This document shows positions 56,066 to 64,000 of a stretch of 64,000 nt of DNA, one piece after another. The DNA comes from CAZQSL01 sp964595945 (GTDB taxonomy: Bacteria > UBP15 > UBA6099 > JAJRTR01). The DNA lies in contig CAZQSL010000003.1 of the NCBI GenBank assembly GCA_964595945.1, forward strand, positions 3,976 through 67,975. The letters run 5' to 3'. The notes under the pieces were generated by a model. It made no database searches. It worked only from the letters and a program-made list of their open reading frames with translations, and had not been told where the DNA came from. Numbering within the stretch: position 1 is the first letter of the stretch; every line of letters starts with the position of its first letter. Made by a program: the position numbers and the translations under genes.

Positions 56066-57856
56066 TCAGCGCCATCTTGAGAGGTCGATTTTCAGATATC
56101 CCCATTCGGACGAGCACGTCAGGATGTCAAGTTGCTGATTGTATTCCATCCTTTTCACTTTACGGCCTACCCGCAGCGAGCCGAGGATTTTCATCTTATG
56201 CCAGTCGATCCTGTACAGTTCGCCCGTCAGGTAGTTCGTCAGATAGAGATAGCCATCGCTGGCGAAAGTAATGTCTTTCGATCCGACCGGTGATCGCATG
56301 ATCTTTCTGGTGGCAAGGGTATCGCCGTCAAGCTCGATCACACTGCCGTTGTCAAATGATGTGATCGGTGATGTCAGGAAAACGGAATTGGTGTCATGAC
56401 GGTAATGGACCGCGATGGCAAACCACGGAAGAGCGCGCGTGGCGCGCACCTTTCCCCGCATGAGGTCAAATGAACCGGCGCGGTTCTGATTGAATGCTTC
56501 GATGTAATAGACGAGTTTGTTGTCGTTCCCGTACGAAGTTTCGCCGATGCTGCCGCCGTGGGCGTTCCCGAGTGACTCGGTTGTGAAGCTGTCTGTGTCA
56601 TCCATATCGTAGACGAGCGCGCGCCACTTGCCAGTCTCTCCGAGGCCCACAAACAGGCGTCGAAGTGATGGATCGCCTTCGATCCAGTACGGACCGCCGT
56701 ACTTGCGAAGATCGAGCGAGTATTTTTCGTAGAGCCTGGGCGAATCATAGACAAGCATTGTCCGGCTTTGGGGACAGACGAGGAAATACTGCTGTGTCAC
56801 CGGGTCTTCGTATAGTGAAAACACCCCGCAATTTATCGAAGCGAACATCCGTGTTTTGAGATCGTAGACAAAGGAGTAGCGGCTGCTTGCTCCGATGAAA
56901 ACCCTGTCTCCATGCTGTAGGGCCGTTCGGTGTCGCATCCTGAGAGTTTTGCGCTGATCGGCGTCAGTGTGGCTGGCCAGGGTTTTTTCGGGGATGATTT
57001 GTCTGCCGGGCTCACAGTAGTTTATGTAAAAGCTGACTGGAGCCTGATACCTGTAGCCTTCACAGGACTGGACTATCATAAATGTCTCCATGGCGGCGAC
57101 GAACGCCGTGATGGAGACAGCTGCGGAAATCTGTGCGATAGCACTCACGACGGGGCGGCGGGTTTTTATCGCGAAAAATACGGTGATAGCAGTGGCCAGT
57201 CCGAGAACGGGGCAGAACCATTTGAATACGAAGGCTGCGATATAGAGCATCGGATACCACAGCACGGCCATGCAGACCGCTATCAGGCAGTAGAGGGCCT
57301 GGATGAAAAACGGCGCTTCGCGTTTCCGGCAAAAGACGTCCGCGGCGGATCGGCAGATGAATACACAGATGCAAAACACACCGGCCATGATCGCCGCATG
57401 CCGCGGGATCACCGAAAGATTAGGCGTGATTGACGGGAGATGCGAGTAGTATATGACGGGGGTGAGCAGGAAACATCGCGAAACGGACAACACGGCAAAT
57501 CGCGCAACCCTGAAGCCTGTCTTCGCCTCGTCTTCCGGCGTTACCATTTTCCTGTCCGCGGATTTCAGGACTAACGAAAAGAAATACGCAAGAGGGGCGC
57601 ACCAGCGTCTGATCGTTGCAAGAGCGTGCCTGAGGGCATCGGGCATTTCGGGTGCGCGTCTCCACACTTTCGCTCCCGCATATAGCAGTATGCCGAGAAG
57701 CAATAGAGAAAATCCCGTCCCGCCGGAGTCCCGCATTATTGCGATTACCTCTTCGATGGTCTGTGATGGCAAATAAACAAGTTGCGCTGGCGCATGAAAA
57801 ACGGCCTGCATGGCCGCGACAGAAAAAATGATACAGTGGATGGAATCATTTCGCAA
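56066..57856 (-). CDS. Multi-pass membrane protein with C-terminal propeller (paralog B)
   Basis: A 596-residue protein with about seven transmembrane segments (residues 45-275) and an extracytoplasmic propeller (about 280-596). Like paralog A it has cysteines in the neck between membrane and propeller (IVQSCEGYRYQA; YINYCEPGRQ). It closes with DGYLYLTNYLTGELYRIDW and a VGRKVKRMEYNQQ blade. Family unknown. The start is uncertain: TTG at 57856, or the ATG 45 bases further in (57811); neither has a good ribosome site. It is divergent from the paralog at 57929 across a 72-bp spacer. Confidence 0.7.
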   Translation of the reverse strand: MRNDSIHCIIFSVAAMQAVFHAPAQLVYLPSQTIEEVIAIMRDSGGTGFSLLLLGILLYAGAKVWRRAPEMPDALRHALATIRRWCAPLAYFFSLVLKSADRKMVTPEDEAKTGFRVARFAVLSVSRCFLLTPVIYYSHLPSITPNLSVIPRHAAIMAGVFCICVFICRSAADVFCRKREAPFFIQALYCLIAVCMAVLWYPMLYIAAFVFKWFCPVLGLATAITVFFAIKTRRPVVSAIAQISAAVSITAFVAAMETFMIVQSCEGYRYQAPVSFYINYCEPGRQIIPEKTLASHTDADQRKTLRMRHRTALQHGDRVFIGASSRYSFVYDLKTRMFASINCGVFSLYEDPVTQQYFLVCPQSRTMLVYDSPRLYEKYSLDLRKYGGPYWIEGDPSLRRLFVGLGETGKWRALVYDMDDTDSFTTESLGNAHGGSIGETSYGNDNKLVYYIEAFNQNRAGSFDLMRGKVRATRALPWFAIAVHYRHDTNSVFLTSPITSFDNGSVIELDGDTLATRKIMRSPVGSKDITFASDGYLYLTNYLTGELYRIDWHKMKILGSLRVGRKVKRMEYNQQLDILTCSSEWGYLKIDLSRWR

Positions 57857-57892
57857 CAGACACGGGGGCGTGGCGGGACGCGCCCGCCGGCA

Positions 57893-57921
57893 TTGTCACC
57901 GCCGCCATGCCCGGATATAAT
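57893..57921 (+). promoter_or_regulatory. Near-consensus promoter abutting the start codon at 57929
   Basis: TTGTCA (57893-57898), a 17-bp spacer and TATAAT (57916-57921) match the consensus at 11 of 12 positions. The predicted transcript start (about 57928) coincides with the ATG, so the mRNA would be leaderless or nearly so; no ribosome site is visible. Confidence 0.6.
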
Positions 57922-57928
57922 CGAATAG

Positions 57929-59389
57929 ATGAATGACATGATGAAAAGAATCACGGGGGGATTTCCCGGCAAGGCATTCAGGATATGTTCGCAGCTCTGC
58001 GCGGACTTTCTGCTGGGAGGGCTGGGGTATTTCAACAACACGGCCATCCCGCCGCTTGCGCTCATAGCGCTGATCGTCGGCATCATCAGGCTCAACGCCA
58101 GACTGAGGCGCGCCAGGGCCGTAGTGATACTTTACTGGATCGGGCTTGTCCTCTCATTCGACTTCATCGCAGTCATGGCATACGCCGCTACAGCGTCGTT
58201 CGGATGGGTTGCGCCGGCGGCTATCCTGACACCATACATAGTGCTGCTGGCGGTCAGGAAACTGACCCGCTGGCCCTCATACATGACCAGCCTGCAACTG
58301 CTTGTCGTGCCTGTCTGCATTCTTGGCCTTTTCCTGAAGGGCGGCGAACTGTTCAATCACTCGGACACGTGCGGGAGTATCGACAGTGTCCCCGGCGCCA
58401 GGATACTGAATGACAAGAAGTACAATTTTACTGAAAAACCTCACACGGCGATTCCGCGTTTTTTCATCCCGAGGCCCGGCCGCAACGACATCCTCGTCTG
58501 TGATCATGTCTATGTGTACGAAAAGGGGATTCTGGTAAAAAACGCCATCAACCGCCTCGATACGAGGACAGGCGCGATGACGCCGTGGCTCGCGCGCGGC
58601 AATGTGCTCGCGATTATGGAACAGGCGTACACTGGCTATATATTTGCCGTTGTCCAGCGCAATTTCAAAGCCCCGGCCGCCCCCAACGTAGAGCTGATCA
58701 AATTCGGCCCGGACGGGAAAATACTCGACCGCATAGACCTGGGGCTGAAGCGCAATACATTCTATGGGGCGAGCATTTCCGAGATACCGGGGAAATTGCT
58801 TATCACTGTCGAGGCCAACTTTTTCCACTATTCGCTTGAGGATGGCGGTATCGAGAGATTCACCGTACCGACAAAAGGGTTGTTTTCCATTTACCGTGTC
58901 GAGTGGCACGATCCTTTCCTTTATACGACTTTTTCGGTTTCACCACTCTTTACGGCGGTATTCGGAGCAAAGCATCTATTGAAAATCAGCGTGCCGACAA
59001 GGGAAGTGGTAGACTGGATGATCGACTATCCCTCGGGGATATATGATGTCGAAAAGCGACCCGGCAGGGATCAGCTCGGGGCGAGTCGCAACTGTCCGCC
59101 CGGAGCATGGCTTCTTGATTTCGACATGAATAAAATCAGGAAACTCGTCATGCCGCCGGGAGTCCGCGAGATCGAGTTTTCCAGAGACGGCAAATACCTT
59201 TTCGGGACAGGCCTGCTGACGGGGAAGCTGTTTGCCGTCGATGTGGAGCGCAACAGGCTGGCAGGGGAAATGTTCGTCGGCTATGGATCAAGAGGGATGA
59301 CGGTCTCGCCCGATGGCGATGTGATAATCGGCTCGTCGTGCGGAGTGGTCGGCGTCGATCCTGACGAATTTCTGGGAAAACGCAGATAG
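57929..59389 (+). CDS. Membrane protein with C-terminal propeller (paralog C)
   Basis: A 486-residue protein with about four transmembrane helices (residues 35-140; ALIALIVGIIRL, VVILYWIGLVLSFDFIAVM) and an extracytoplasmic propeller from about 150. A Cys in the neck (HSDTCGSIDSVPG) parallels paralogs A and B. The final blade FSRDGKYLFGTGLLTGKLFA and VGYGSRGMTVSPDGD closely follows the same pattern. Only plus-strand gene in this block. Its stop is 2 bp from the stop of the convergent radical SAM gene. Confidence 0.75.
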   Translation: MNDMMKRITGGFPGKAFRICSQLCADFLLGGLGYFNNTAIPPLALIALIVGIIRLNARLRRARAVVILYWIGLVLSFDFIAVMAYAATASFGWVAPAAILTPYIVLLAVRKLTRWPSYMTSLQLLVVPVCILGLFLKGGELFNHSDTCGSIDSVPGARILNDKKYNFTEKPHTAIPRFFIPRPGRNDILVCDHVYVYEKGILVKNAINRLDTRTGAMTPWLARGNVLAIMEQAYTGYIFAVVQRNFKAPAAPNVELIKFGPDGKILDRIDLGLKRNTFYGASISEIPGKLLITVEANFFHYSLEDGGIERFTVPTKGLFSIYRVEWHDPFLYTTFSVSPLFTAVFGAKHLLKISVPTREVVDWMIDYPSGIYDVEKRPGRDQLGASRNCPPGAWLLDFDMNKIRKLVMPPGVREIEFSRDGKYLFGTGLLTGKLFAVDVERNRLAGEMFVGYGSRGMTVSPDGDVIIGSSCGVVGVDPDEFLGKRR

Positions 59390-59391
59390 TC

Positions 59392-60804
59392 CTATACGAA
59401 AACCCGGGGAAACATTATCTGAAGCGCGCGTTGCATGACTACGGCAAGCTGTTTGAAAGTCTTGATTTCGAGCATGATTCTCCATAGTATCCTCGGTCGC
59501 ATGTAGAACTTGAAATGGGCGTATGTCTGAAGTCTGAACAATTCGTCCCTGCTGATGCCATCGGGGCTGAACACGATCTGATGGATGTACATGGTGGAAA
59601 AATCGATGCCGTCCATTTTTCCCTCGGCCTTGAAACGTTCGTACATCACGCTGCCTGGGAACGGCAGGAAATTGAAGAAGTTGGCACGGTCGATCGGAAG
59701 TGACTGTGATAATTTTACAGTGCTTTTTATGTCTTCGACAGTCTCCCCTGGATAGCCGATGATGAAAAGGCCTGTCATCCTGATCCTGGAGCATGAGTGG
59801 ATCATGTTGACCTGTTTGACGACGTTTTCGACAGTAATGCCCTTGTTGATTATGGAGAGCACGCGCGGGCTGCCGCTTTCGATGCCGACTGCGAATGAGT
59901 AACAGCCGGAGCGTTCCATCGCCGTGACGACTTCCGGGTCGAGGGTGTCGAGCCGTATGCCGTTTGTGCAGGCCCAGGGCACGTTGAGTCTGGATTCGGT
60001 CAGGAGACGGCAAAATTCGAGGACGAAGGCGCGGTTTTGTGTGAACGAATCATCCATGAAGTGAATTTCGCGGATACCGCGTGCGACGAGCTGGCGGATT
60101 TCCTCGACAAGGTTTTCAGGATTTCGGGAGCGGACGTTGTGTCCGAGCATTTTGGCGACGCCGCAGAAAGTGCATTTGTATCTGCATCCGCGGGTGGCGA
60201 TGAGTGAAGTGAGGCGCGGGTGTTTTGAAAAGATGCCGTTGGGAGCGGTGGGGTATGTTTCGGGTTTGACGATGTGCCACGCGGGGATCGGGTGTTCGTT
60301 GACGTCGATATATGGCGCCGGGTCTGTGAGCGCTATCGCGCCGCCGTCTCTGTATGCCGTGCCGAATGTCTCAGAGGCTGCCCGGGCCGGTGATGAGCCT
60401 GCGGACACTTTTCCGAGGAATATGTCGAGCGACTGCTCCGCTTCGCCCCGGAAGGCGACATCTATCGCGGGGAACTCTCTCAGGGTGCTTTCCGGCTCGA
60501 ATGACGGATGTGGGCCGCCGGTGATGATGATGGGGCGCGGCGTGTGCCGGTCAATGTCGGTGACATACCGTTTGACGATGGCGTAGTCGGGGCTGAAAAA
60601 AGTGATGCCGACTATGTCGGGCTTTGCGTCTCGCAGCCGCTGATCGAGTTTTTCGGGGGGAAGGGATTCCTTGAGGCAGTCGATGAATGTGACCTGATGG
60701 CCTGCTCGCTCCGCCACTCCTGCGAGATAGGCGAGTCCGACATTGGGGATCAGTGCGTAGTACCGGCGGTGCGGATCGAATGGCTGAACCAGCGCAATGT
60801 GCAT
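59392..60804 (-). CDS. B12-binding radical SAM protein
   Basis: A 470-residue class-B-type radical SAM enzyme. N-terminal cobalamin-binding-like domain (MHIALVQPFDPHRRYYALIP; PIIITGGPHPSFEPE) and the radical SAM [4Fe-4S] motif RGCRYKCTFCGVA (CxxxCxxC). Next come IREIHFMDDSFTQ and VGIESGSPRVLSIINKGITV, typical of this fold. Members methylate or rearrange unreactive carbons (hopanoid, bacteriochlorophyll, antibiotic and lipid modifications). The substrate is unknown. Ribosome site GGAGGA before the ATG. Confidence 0.9.
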   Translation of the reverse strand: MHIALVQPFDPHRRYYALIPNVGLAYLAGVAERAGHQVTFIDCLKESLPPEKLDQRLRDAKPDIVGITFFSPDYAIVKRYVTDIDRHTPRPIIITGGPHPSFEPESTLREFPAIDVAFRGEAEQSLDIFLGKVSAGSSPARAASETFGTAYRDGGAIALTDPAPYIDVNEHPIPAWHIVKPETYPTAPNGIFSKHPRLTSLIATRGCRYKCTFCGVAKMLGHNVRSRNPENLVEEIRQLVARGIREIHFMDDSFTQNRAFVLEFCRLLTESRLNVPWACTNGIRLDTLDPEVVTAMERSGCYSFAVGIESGSPRVLSIINKGITVENVVKQVNMIHSCSRIRMTGLFIIGYPGETVEDIKSTVKLSQSLPIDRANFFNFLPFPGSVMYERFKAEGKMDGIDFSTMYIHQIVFSPDGISRDELFRLQTYAHFKFYMRPRILWRIMLEIKTFKQLAVVMQRALQIMFPRVFV

Positions 60805-60943
60805 TTAGACGCAAAATCCTCCGTTGTTGCCGGCAGTTATCTGCTCGGACAGGTGTTGCTGCCCGGTTCCGCGACTCGTGTCTTATATGGTAATTGTATT
60901 GTCAAGGATGTTAAAAAGCAATCTTGCTAATTCCGTAATGCTG

Positions 60944-62461
60944 TCATGTTTTCTGGCCGGCAGGTGTAGTTGTTTTTTTCGACAATTTGCCGAGCAGCGA
61001 ACGCAGAGAGTAATGCCTGTAGCGCGCCGCGTGCTGGTGCATCATGATCTCGCTGTCGTAGCTGCCGCGCAGGAGGAGCCTTATGGCGGTATAGGCGACA
61101 GGGATGAGGAGGACGGGGATGAAGCGATAGAGACGTCGCGACAGGATCGACTCGACGGTGCGTTGCGGCAGGAGCTGGATAAATGGGAATAGAGCGTAGA
61201 ATTTGCGGTGCAGCAGAGAAGCCTCGCCACCGACAGTGATAGAGCCCGGCCCGAGGCCGTCGTTTATCATTTCGACGTCTCCGGGGCCGAGTACGCCGTG
61301 TCTCATGGCTATGTCTATGATCTCCGTAGCCGGATAATACCTGAGCCAGAATACCTTGAGTATGTCCGGCCGTGTGGTGTTGTAGAACCTTGCCATCTCG
61401 ACCATGTCCTCTTCGGTCTCTCCGGGGAAGTTGGTGATGTTTTCGGCGGCGACGACTATCCCGTGTTTTTTCAGTGTTTCGATGGCGGCTCTGATGCGGT
61501 CGTTAGACTCGTGGCGGTGATAGATTTCGCGGCGTTTGACTTCGTTGATGGTTTGTACGCCGAGGTCCACTTTGACGCAGCCCGAGTCGGCGAGCAGAGA
61601 GGCGTAATCGTCGGTGACGATGTTGGGGTTGGTACATGCGAGGTATGGCAGCGCGATGCGTGACCGGTACTGTTCGGCAAAGTCTTCGAACCATTTTCGC
61701 TCGATGCCGTGTACTTCGTCGAAAAAATTGACGCGTCTGGCGCGGAAGTGGCGTTTGGCGCAGGACAGTTCGTCGATCACGTTTTCGACGCTGCGCATGC
61801 GGACATAGCCTTTCGCGCCATAGAGCCTGCGGAGGAGATTGTTGTTGCAGAACGAGCAGTTGTAGGGACAGCCGCGTGAGGCCATGATCGTGTAGACCTG
61901 CGTGGAGTCGATCGAGGTGCCGGCATATATGTCCTTGTCCGGAAACGGCAGGCTGTCGAGGTCTTGTATCAGGGGGAGGAGCGGGTTGAGCCGTACGCCG
62001 TTTTCTTCGCGTATGCCGAGGTTGGGTAGCGAGTGATCAAGGGAGCCTGACTGCAGCGAGTCGAGCAGTTTGATGAAAGCCTCTTCGCCCTCTCCCCTGA
62101 TGATGGCGTCGACGAATTCGTGTTTCAGTACATTTTCGGGCACTGACGTAATGTGGATGCCGCCAGCGATGATGAATGCTTTTGTGCGTTTGCGAAGTGC
62201 CTGGCCGGTTTTCACGAACCACGGAAAAGTGTTGGTGACCACCGAAAAAACGATTACGTCGGGCTGGAAGTCGTCAAGCATGTCGAACATACGGGCGCGC
62301 ATGGAAAAAAGGCTGGCGAGTGGCTTGATGTATACGAAGGAATCATCGAAGAGCATCGGATCGAAGGCGAGGGCGGTCCTGTGCCCGTGAATTTTTGCGA
62401 GAGCGGAAAGATACTCGACGGCGAGACTTTCGTAAGCGGGATAGATGAACAGGATTTTCAT
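60944..62461 (-). CDS. B12-binding radical SAM protein
   Basis: A 505-residue enzyme of the same class as the one at 59392: Rossmann-type B12 domain (MKILFIYPAYESLAVEYLSA; AFIIAGGIHITSVPENVL) and radical SAM motif ASRGCPYNCSFCNNNLL. HFRARRVNFFDEVHGIERKW and VDLGVQTINEVKRREIYHR follow. A long C-terminal region with two hydrophobic stretches (LFPFIQLLPQ; FIPVLLIPVAYTAIRLLL) suggests membrane association, as expected for lipid substrates. It shares orientation and probably the transcript with the neighbouring radical SAM genes. Confidence 0.9.
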   Translation of the reverse strand: MKILFIYPAYESLAVEYLSALAKIHGHRTALAFDPMLFDDSFVYIKPLASLFSMRARMFDMLDDFQPDVIVFSVVTNTFPWFVKTGQALRKRTKAFIIAGGIHITSVPENVLKHEFVDAIIRGEGEEAFIKLLDSLQSGSLDHSLPNLGIREENGVRLNPLLPLIQDLDSLPFPDKDIYAGTSIDSTQVYTIMASRGCPYNCSFCNNNLLRRLYGAKGYVRMRSVENVIDELSCAKRHFRARRVNFFDEVHGIERKWFEDFAEQYRSRIALPYLACTNPNIVTDDYASLLADSGCVKVDLGVQTINEVKRREIYHRHESNDRIRAAIETLKKHGIVVAAENITNFPGETEEDMVEMARFYNTTRPDILKVFWLRYYPATEIIDIAMRHGVLGPGDVEMINDGLGPGSITVGGEASLLHRKFYALFPFIQLLPQRTVESILSRRLYRFIPVLLIPVAYTAIRLLLRGSYDSEIMMHQHAARYRHYSLRSLLGKLSKKTTTPAGQKT

Positions 62462-62498
62462 GGTGATGTATGTGTCCGATCGTGGATTTTACGAAAGG

Positions 62499-63812
62499 TC
62501 ATGTCGTTGCGACCGGGAGAGGATTCCAGCAGAGCCTGCGGTATTTCGTGTTGTAGATGCAGGGGGGGATGTAGGCGTTTTCGGTCATGTAGACCTTGTT
62601 GCATCTGTTGGCGTCGACGAGGTCGATCGTGTCGTGCGAACGGAATTCTTCGACGGTGACGAGCTTGACATGGCCGGTCATAGCGATCGAGTCCCAGTGG
62701 CGGAGCTTGCCGTAGAGGGTGGCGAATTGGGCAAATCCGCGTGCGTTGCGGATGGCGCCGGTTGGCGACAGATAGCGGTTGACGGGGGTGAATCCATTGC
62801 CGGTGCGGTGCAGCAGAGCCATGTGGAAGCAGGATTTCTGCTGGTATTCGAGGTTGCCCGTAAGGGAAAAAAGAGTGGAGCCGATCCTGCGGGTGTGCAT
62901 GAAGTCCGCAACGGCCAGCCGGCCTTGAGAGGCGGAGTCGAGAGCGGACAGGACATCGAGAGCATCGGTATAGTGCCCGCCAGCCAGATCGTTGCGGCCT
63001 ACGGAGGCGAGCACGGTGCAGCCGAGGTGCATGATGTGGCTTGTGTCGATGAGACGATCGAGCACGTGGCCGGCGTGAGTGTCGTTGACGCCTTTGACTA
63101 CCATGTAGGCGAGGCAGATTTTTATGCCGGCGTCTCCGAGATTGTCAATGGCCTTTTCCTTGATGGCAGCGAGAGGCCGGCCCCTTGTGACGCGGTATAC
63201 ATCGTCCGACGGGCCGTCATATTGCAGCAGCACCCAGTCGAGGCCGGCTTCGCGCAGTCGCGCGGTATATGCCATGTCCTGAAGTGCTATGCCGTTGGAC
63301 GCGACCTTGACGACAAAGCCCATTGACGTGATCGTGCGGATTATTTCGGGCAGATCGGCGCGCAGGGTGGGCTCTCCGCCGCAAATCAGGATAGTGGGGC
63401 GGGTTTTCCATTTTTCGAGCCGCGCGACGATTTCGGGGATGGAGGGTTCGCGGGCTTCCCGAGCGAGTGCGTTGGTAAAGCATGACGGGCATCGCAGATT
63501 GCAGCGTTCGGTGACGTCGAGCATTATCGTTTTGACATGAGGGATATGGCGCTCGCACGTGAGGCATCCACGTATGTCGCAGTCGTCGAGCGATCTGTCC
63601 ACGGTGGATGTCGAGGCCATGCATTTGGCGTAGAATGCGGGATCGTCACTGTAAAGCAATTCTTCCGAGCCGTGGTCCGGACAATGTTTTCGCATGAAAA
63701 CCATGTCGCCGCGCTCGAAAATCACCGCGTCGACAATTCGGTCGCACACGCTGCACAGGCTCCGTGTCCGGGATGTTATCACTTCATTGTGCGTGCTATT
63801 ACCGGCGGCCAT
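62499..63812 (-). CDS. Radical SAM protein resembling tetraether synthase (Tes-like)
   Basis: A 437-residue radical SAM protein. Before the SAM cluster motif TERCNLRCPSCFTNA (CxxxCxxC) it has an N-terminal Cys signature LCSVCDRIVDA...KHCPDHGSEELLYSDD and then GCLTCERH. From memory of the family, this series is the one seen in archaeal tetraether synthases (Tes) and bacterial homologs. ILICGGEPTLRADLPEIIRT follows. Tes couples lipid tails across membranes; many homologs are uncharacterised, so the reaction here is inferred only. I took the ATG at 63812, just before the conserved region. An ATG at 63905 would add a non-conserved N-terminus. Confidence 0.78.
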   Translation of the reverse strand: MAAGNSTHNEVITSRTRSLCSVCDRIVDAVIFERGDMVFMRKHCPDHGSEELLYSDDPAFYAKCMASTSTVDRSLDDCDIRGCLTCERHIPHVKTIMLDVTERCNLRCPSCFTNALAREAREPSIPEIVARLEKWKTRPTILICGGEPTLRADLPEIIRTITSMGFVVKVASNGIALQDMAYTARLREAGLDWVLLQYDGPSDDVYRVTRGRPLAAIKEKAIDNLGDAGIKICLAYMVVKGVNDTHAGHVLDRLIDTSHIMHLGCTVLASVGRNDLAGGHYTDALDVLSALDSASQGRLAVADFMHTRRIGSTLFSLTGNLEYQQKSCFHMALLHRTGNGFTPVNRYLSPTGAIRNARGFAQFATLYGKLRHWDSIAMTGHVKLVTVEEFRSHDTIDLVDANRCNKVYMTENAYIPPCIYNTKYRRLCWNPLPVATT

Positions 63813-63903
63813 CACGATTTCCAGTTTGCTGATTTCAAATATACTACTTATGGAATAGTATAATCCATCCCGCTCCAAGTCACGTTGTCTATCGGAGAAA
63901 AAC

Positions 63904-64000
63904 ATGGTGGTGAAAGCATCGTCTGGCGGCTTTGTCAGCCGTGGCAGGGGGAGTGCTGTCGAGAAAAGCAGTACGTGTGACGGAAGTAATGCCGCCGGCG
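63904..64000 (+). CDS. Possible 5' end of a plus-strand gene (runs off the window)
   Basis: ATG at 63904 follows CGGAG by 6 bases, and the frame is open to the window edge. The visible N-terminus is MVVKASSGGFVSRGRG. A consensus TATAAT (63859-63864) sits at a suitable distance upstream, though without a clear -35. It would be divergent from the Tes-like gene. Too short to identify. Confidence 0.45.
   Translation, partial: MVVKASSGGFVSRGRGSAVEKSSTCDGSNAAG

Overview
The window comes from a G+C-rich bacterium, probably an uncultured or metagenome-assembled diderm with an anaerobic lifestyle. Supporting signs are RecB/RecD, a tungsten-type aldehyde:ferredoxin oxidoreductase, three radical SAM enzymes (two of them cobalamin-dependent), many signal-peptide proteins, and two 100-base N gaps typical of scaffolding. 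I cannot place it in a phylum. The order efp - Asp23 - AmaP-like - DUF2273 - nusB is common in Firmicutes, but the rest of the gene content does not look like a classical Firmicute.

Layout. 1-3.5 kb: recB (3' end) and recD. 3.6-6.5 kb: a two-component pair. 6.5-11.6 kb: a candidate structured RNA, a glycosyltransferase/cupin fusion, an asparagine synthetase and a TauE-like permease. 11.7-15.7 kb: an inositol-phosphatase-family gene and the efp-asp23-amaP-DUF2273-nusB operon. 15.7-17.7 kb: a receiver/histidine-kinase hybrid and a second TauE-like permease. 17.9-22.8 kb: a MoxR - DUF58 - transglutaminase - DUF218 operon. 22.9-27.3 kb: aldehyde oxidoreductase, a TldD-type protease and a CRP-type regulator. 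27.8-39.8 kb: one giant secreted cysteine-rich protein of about 4,000 residues or more, interrupted by two assembly gaps. 39.9-63.9 kb: a small secreted beta-propeller protein, then a mostly minus-strand block of large membrane proteins, propellers, glycosyltransferases and radical SAM enzymes.

Two parts look least like described systems. The first is the giant protein. It combines a FecR-like domain, Ig-like domains, Asp-rich calcium-type repeats, a tandem 47-residue Cys repeat and about 65 four-cysteine CxW modules. Its upstream region holds a near-consensus CRP-type site in class II geometry and an intrinsic terminator placed just before the ribosome-binding site. The CRP-type regulator is encoded immediately upstream, so regulator and target may form a unit.

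The second is the 41-63.9 kb block. Three paralogous proteins there share a membrane domain plus an extracytoplasmic propeller. With them are a membrane-tethered PEP-synthase-like phosphotransferase, a membrane-fused formylglycine-enzyme-like domain, GT2 and GT39-like glycosyltransferases, and a radical SAM protein resembling tetraether synthases. This suggests an envelope lipid or glycan modification locus, but no pathway can be assigned from sequence alone.

The window also holds a dispersed palindromic repeat family (three copies). One copy is interrupted by a 138-bp MITE-like element with a 6-bp target duplication.
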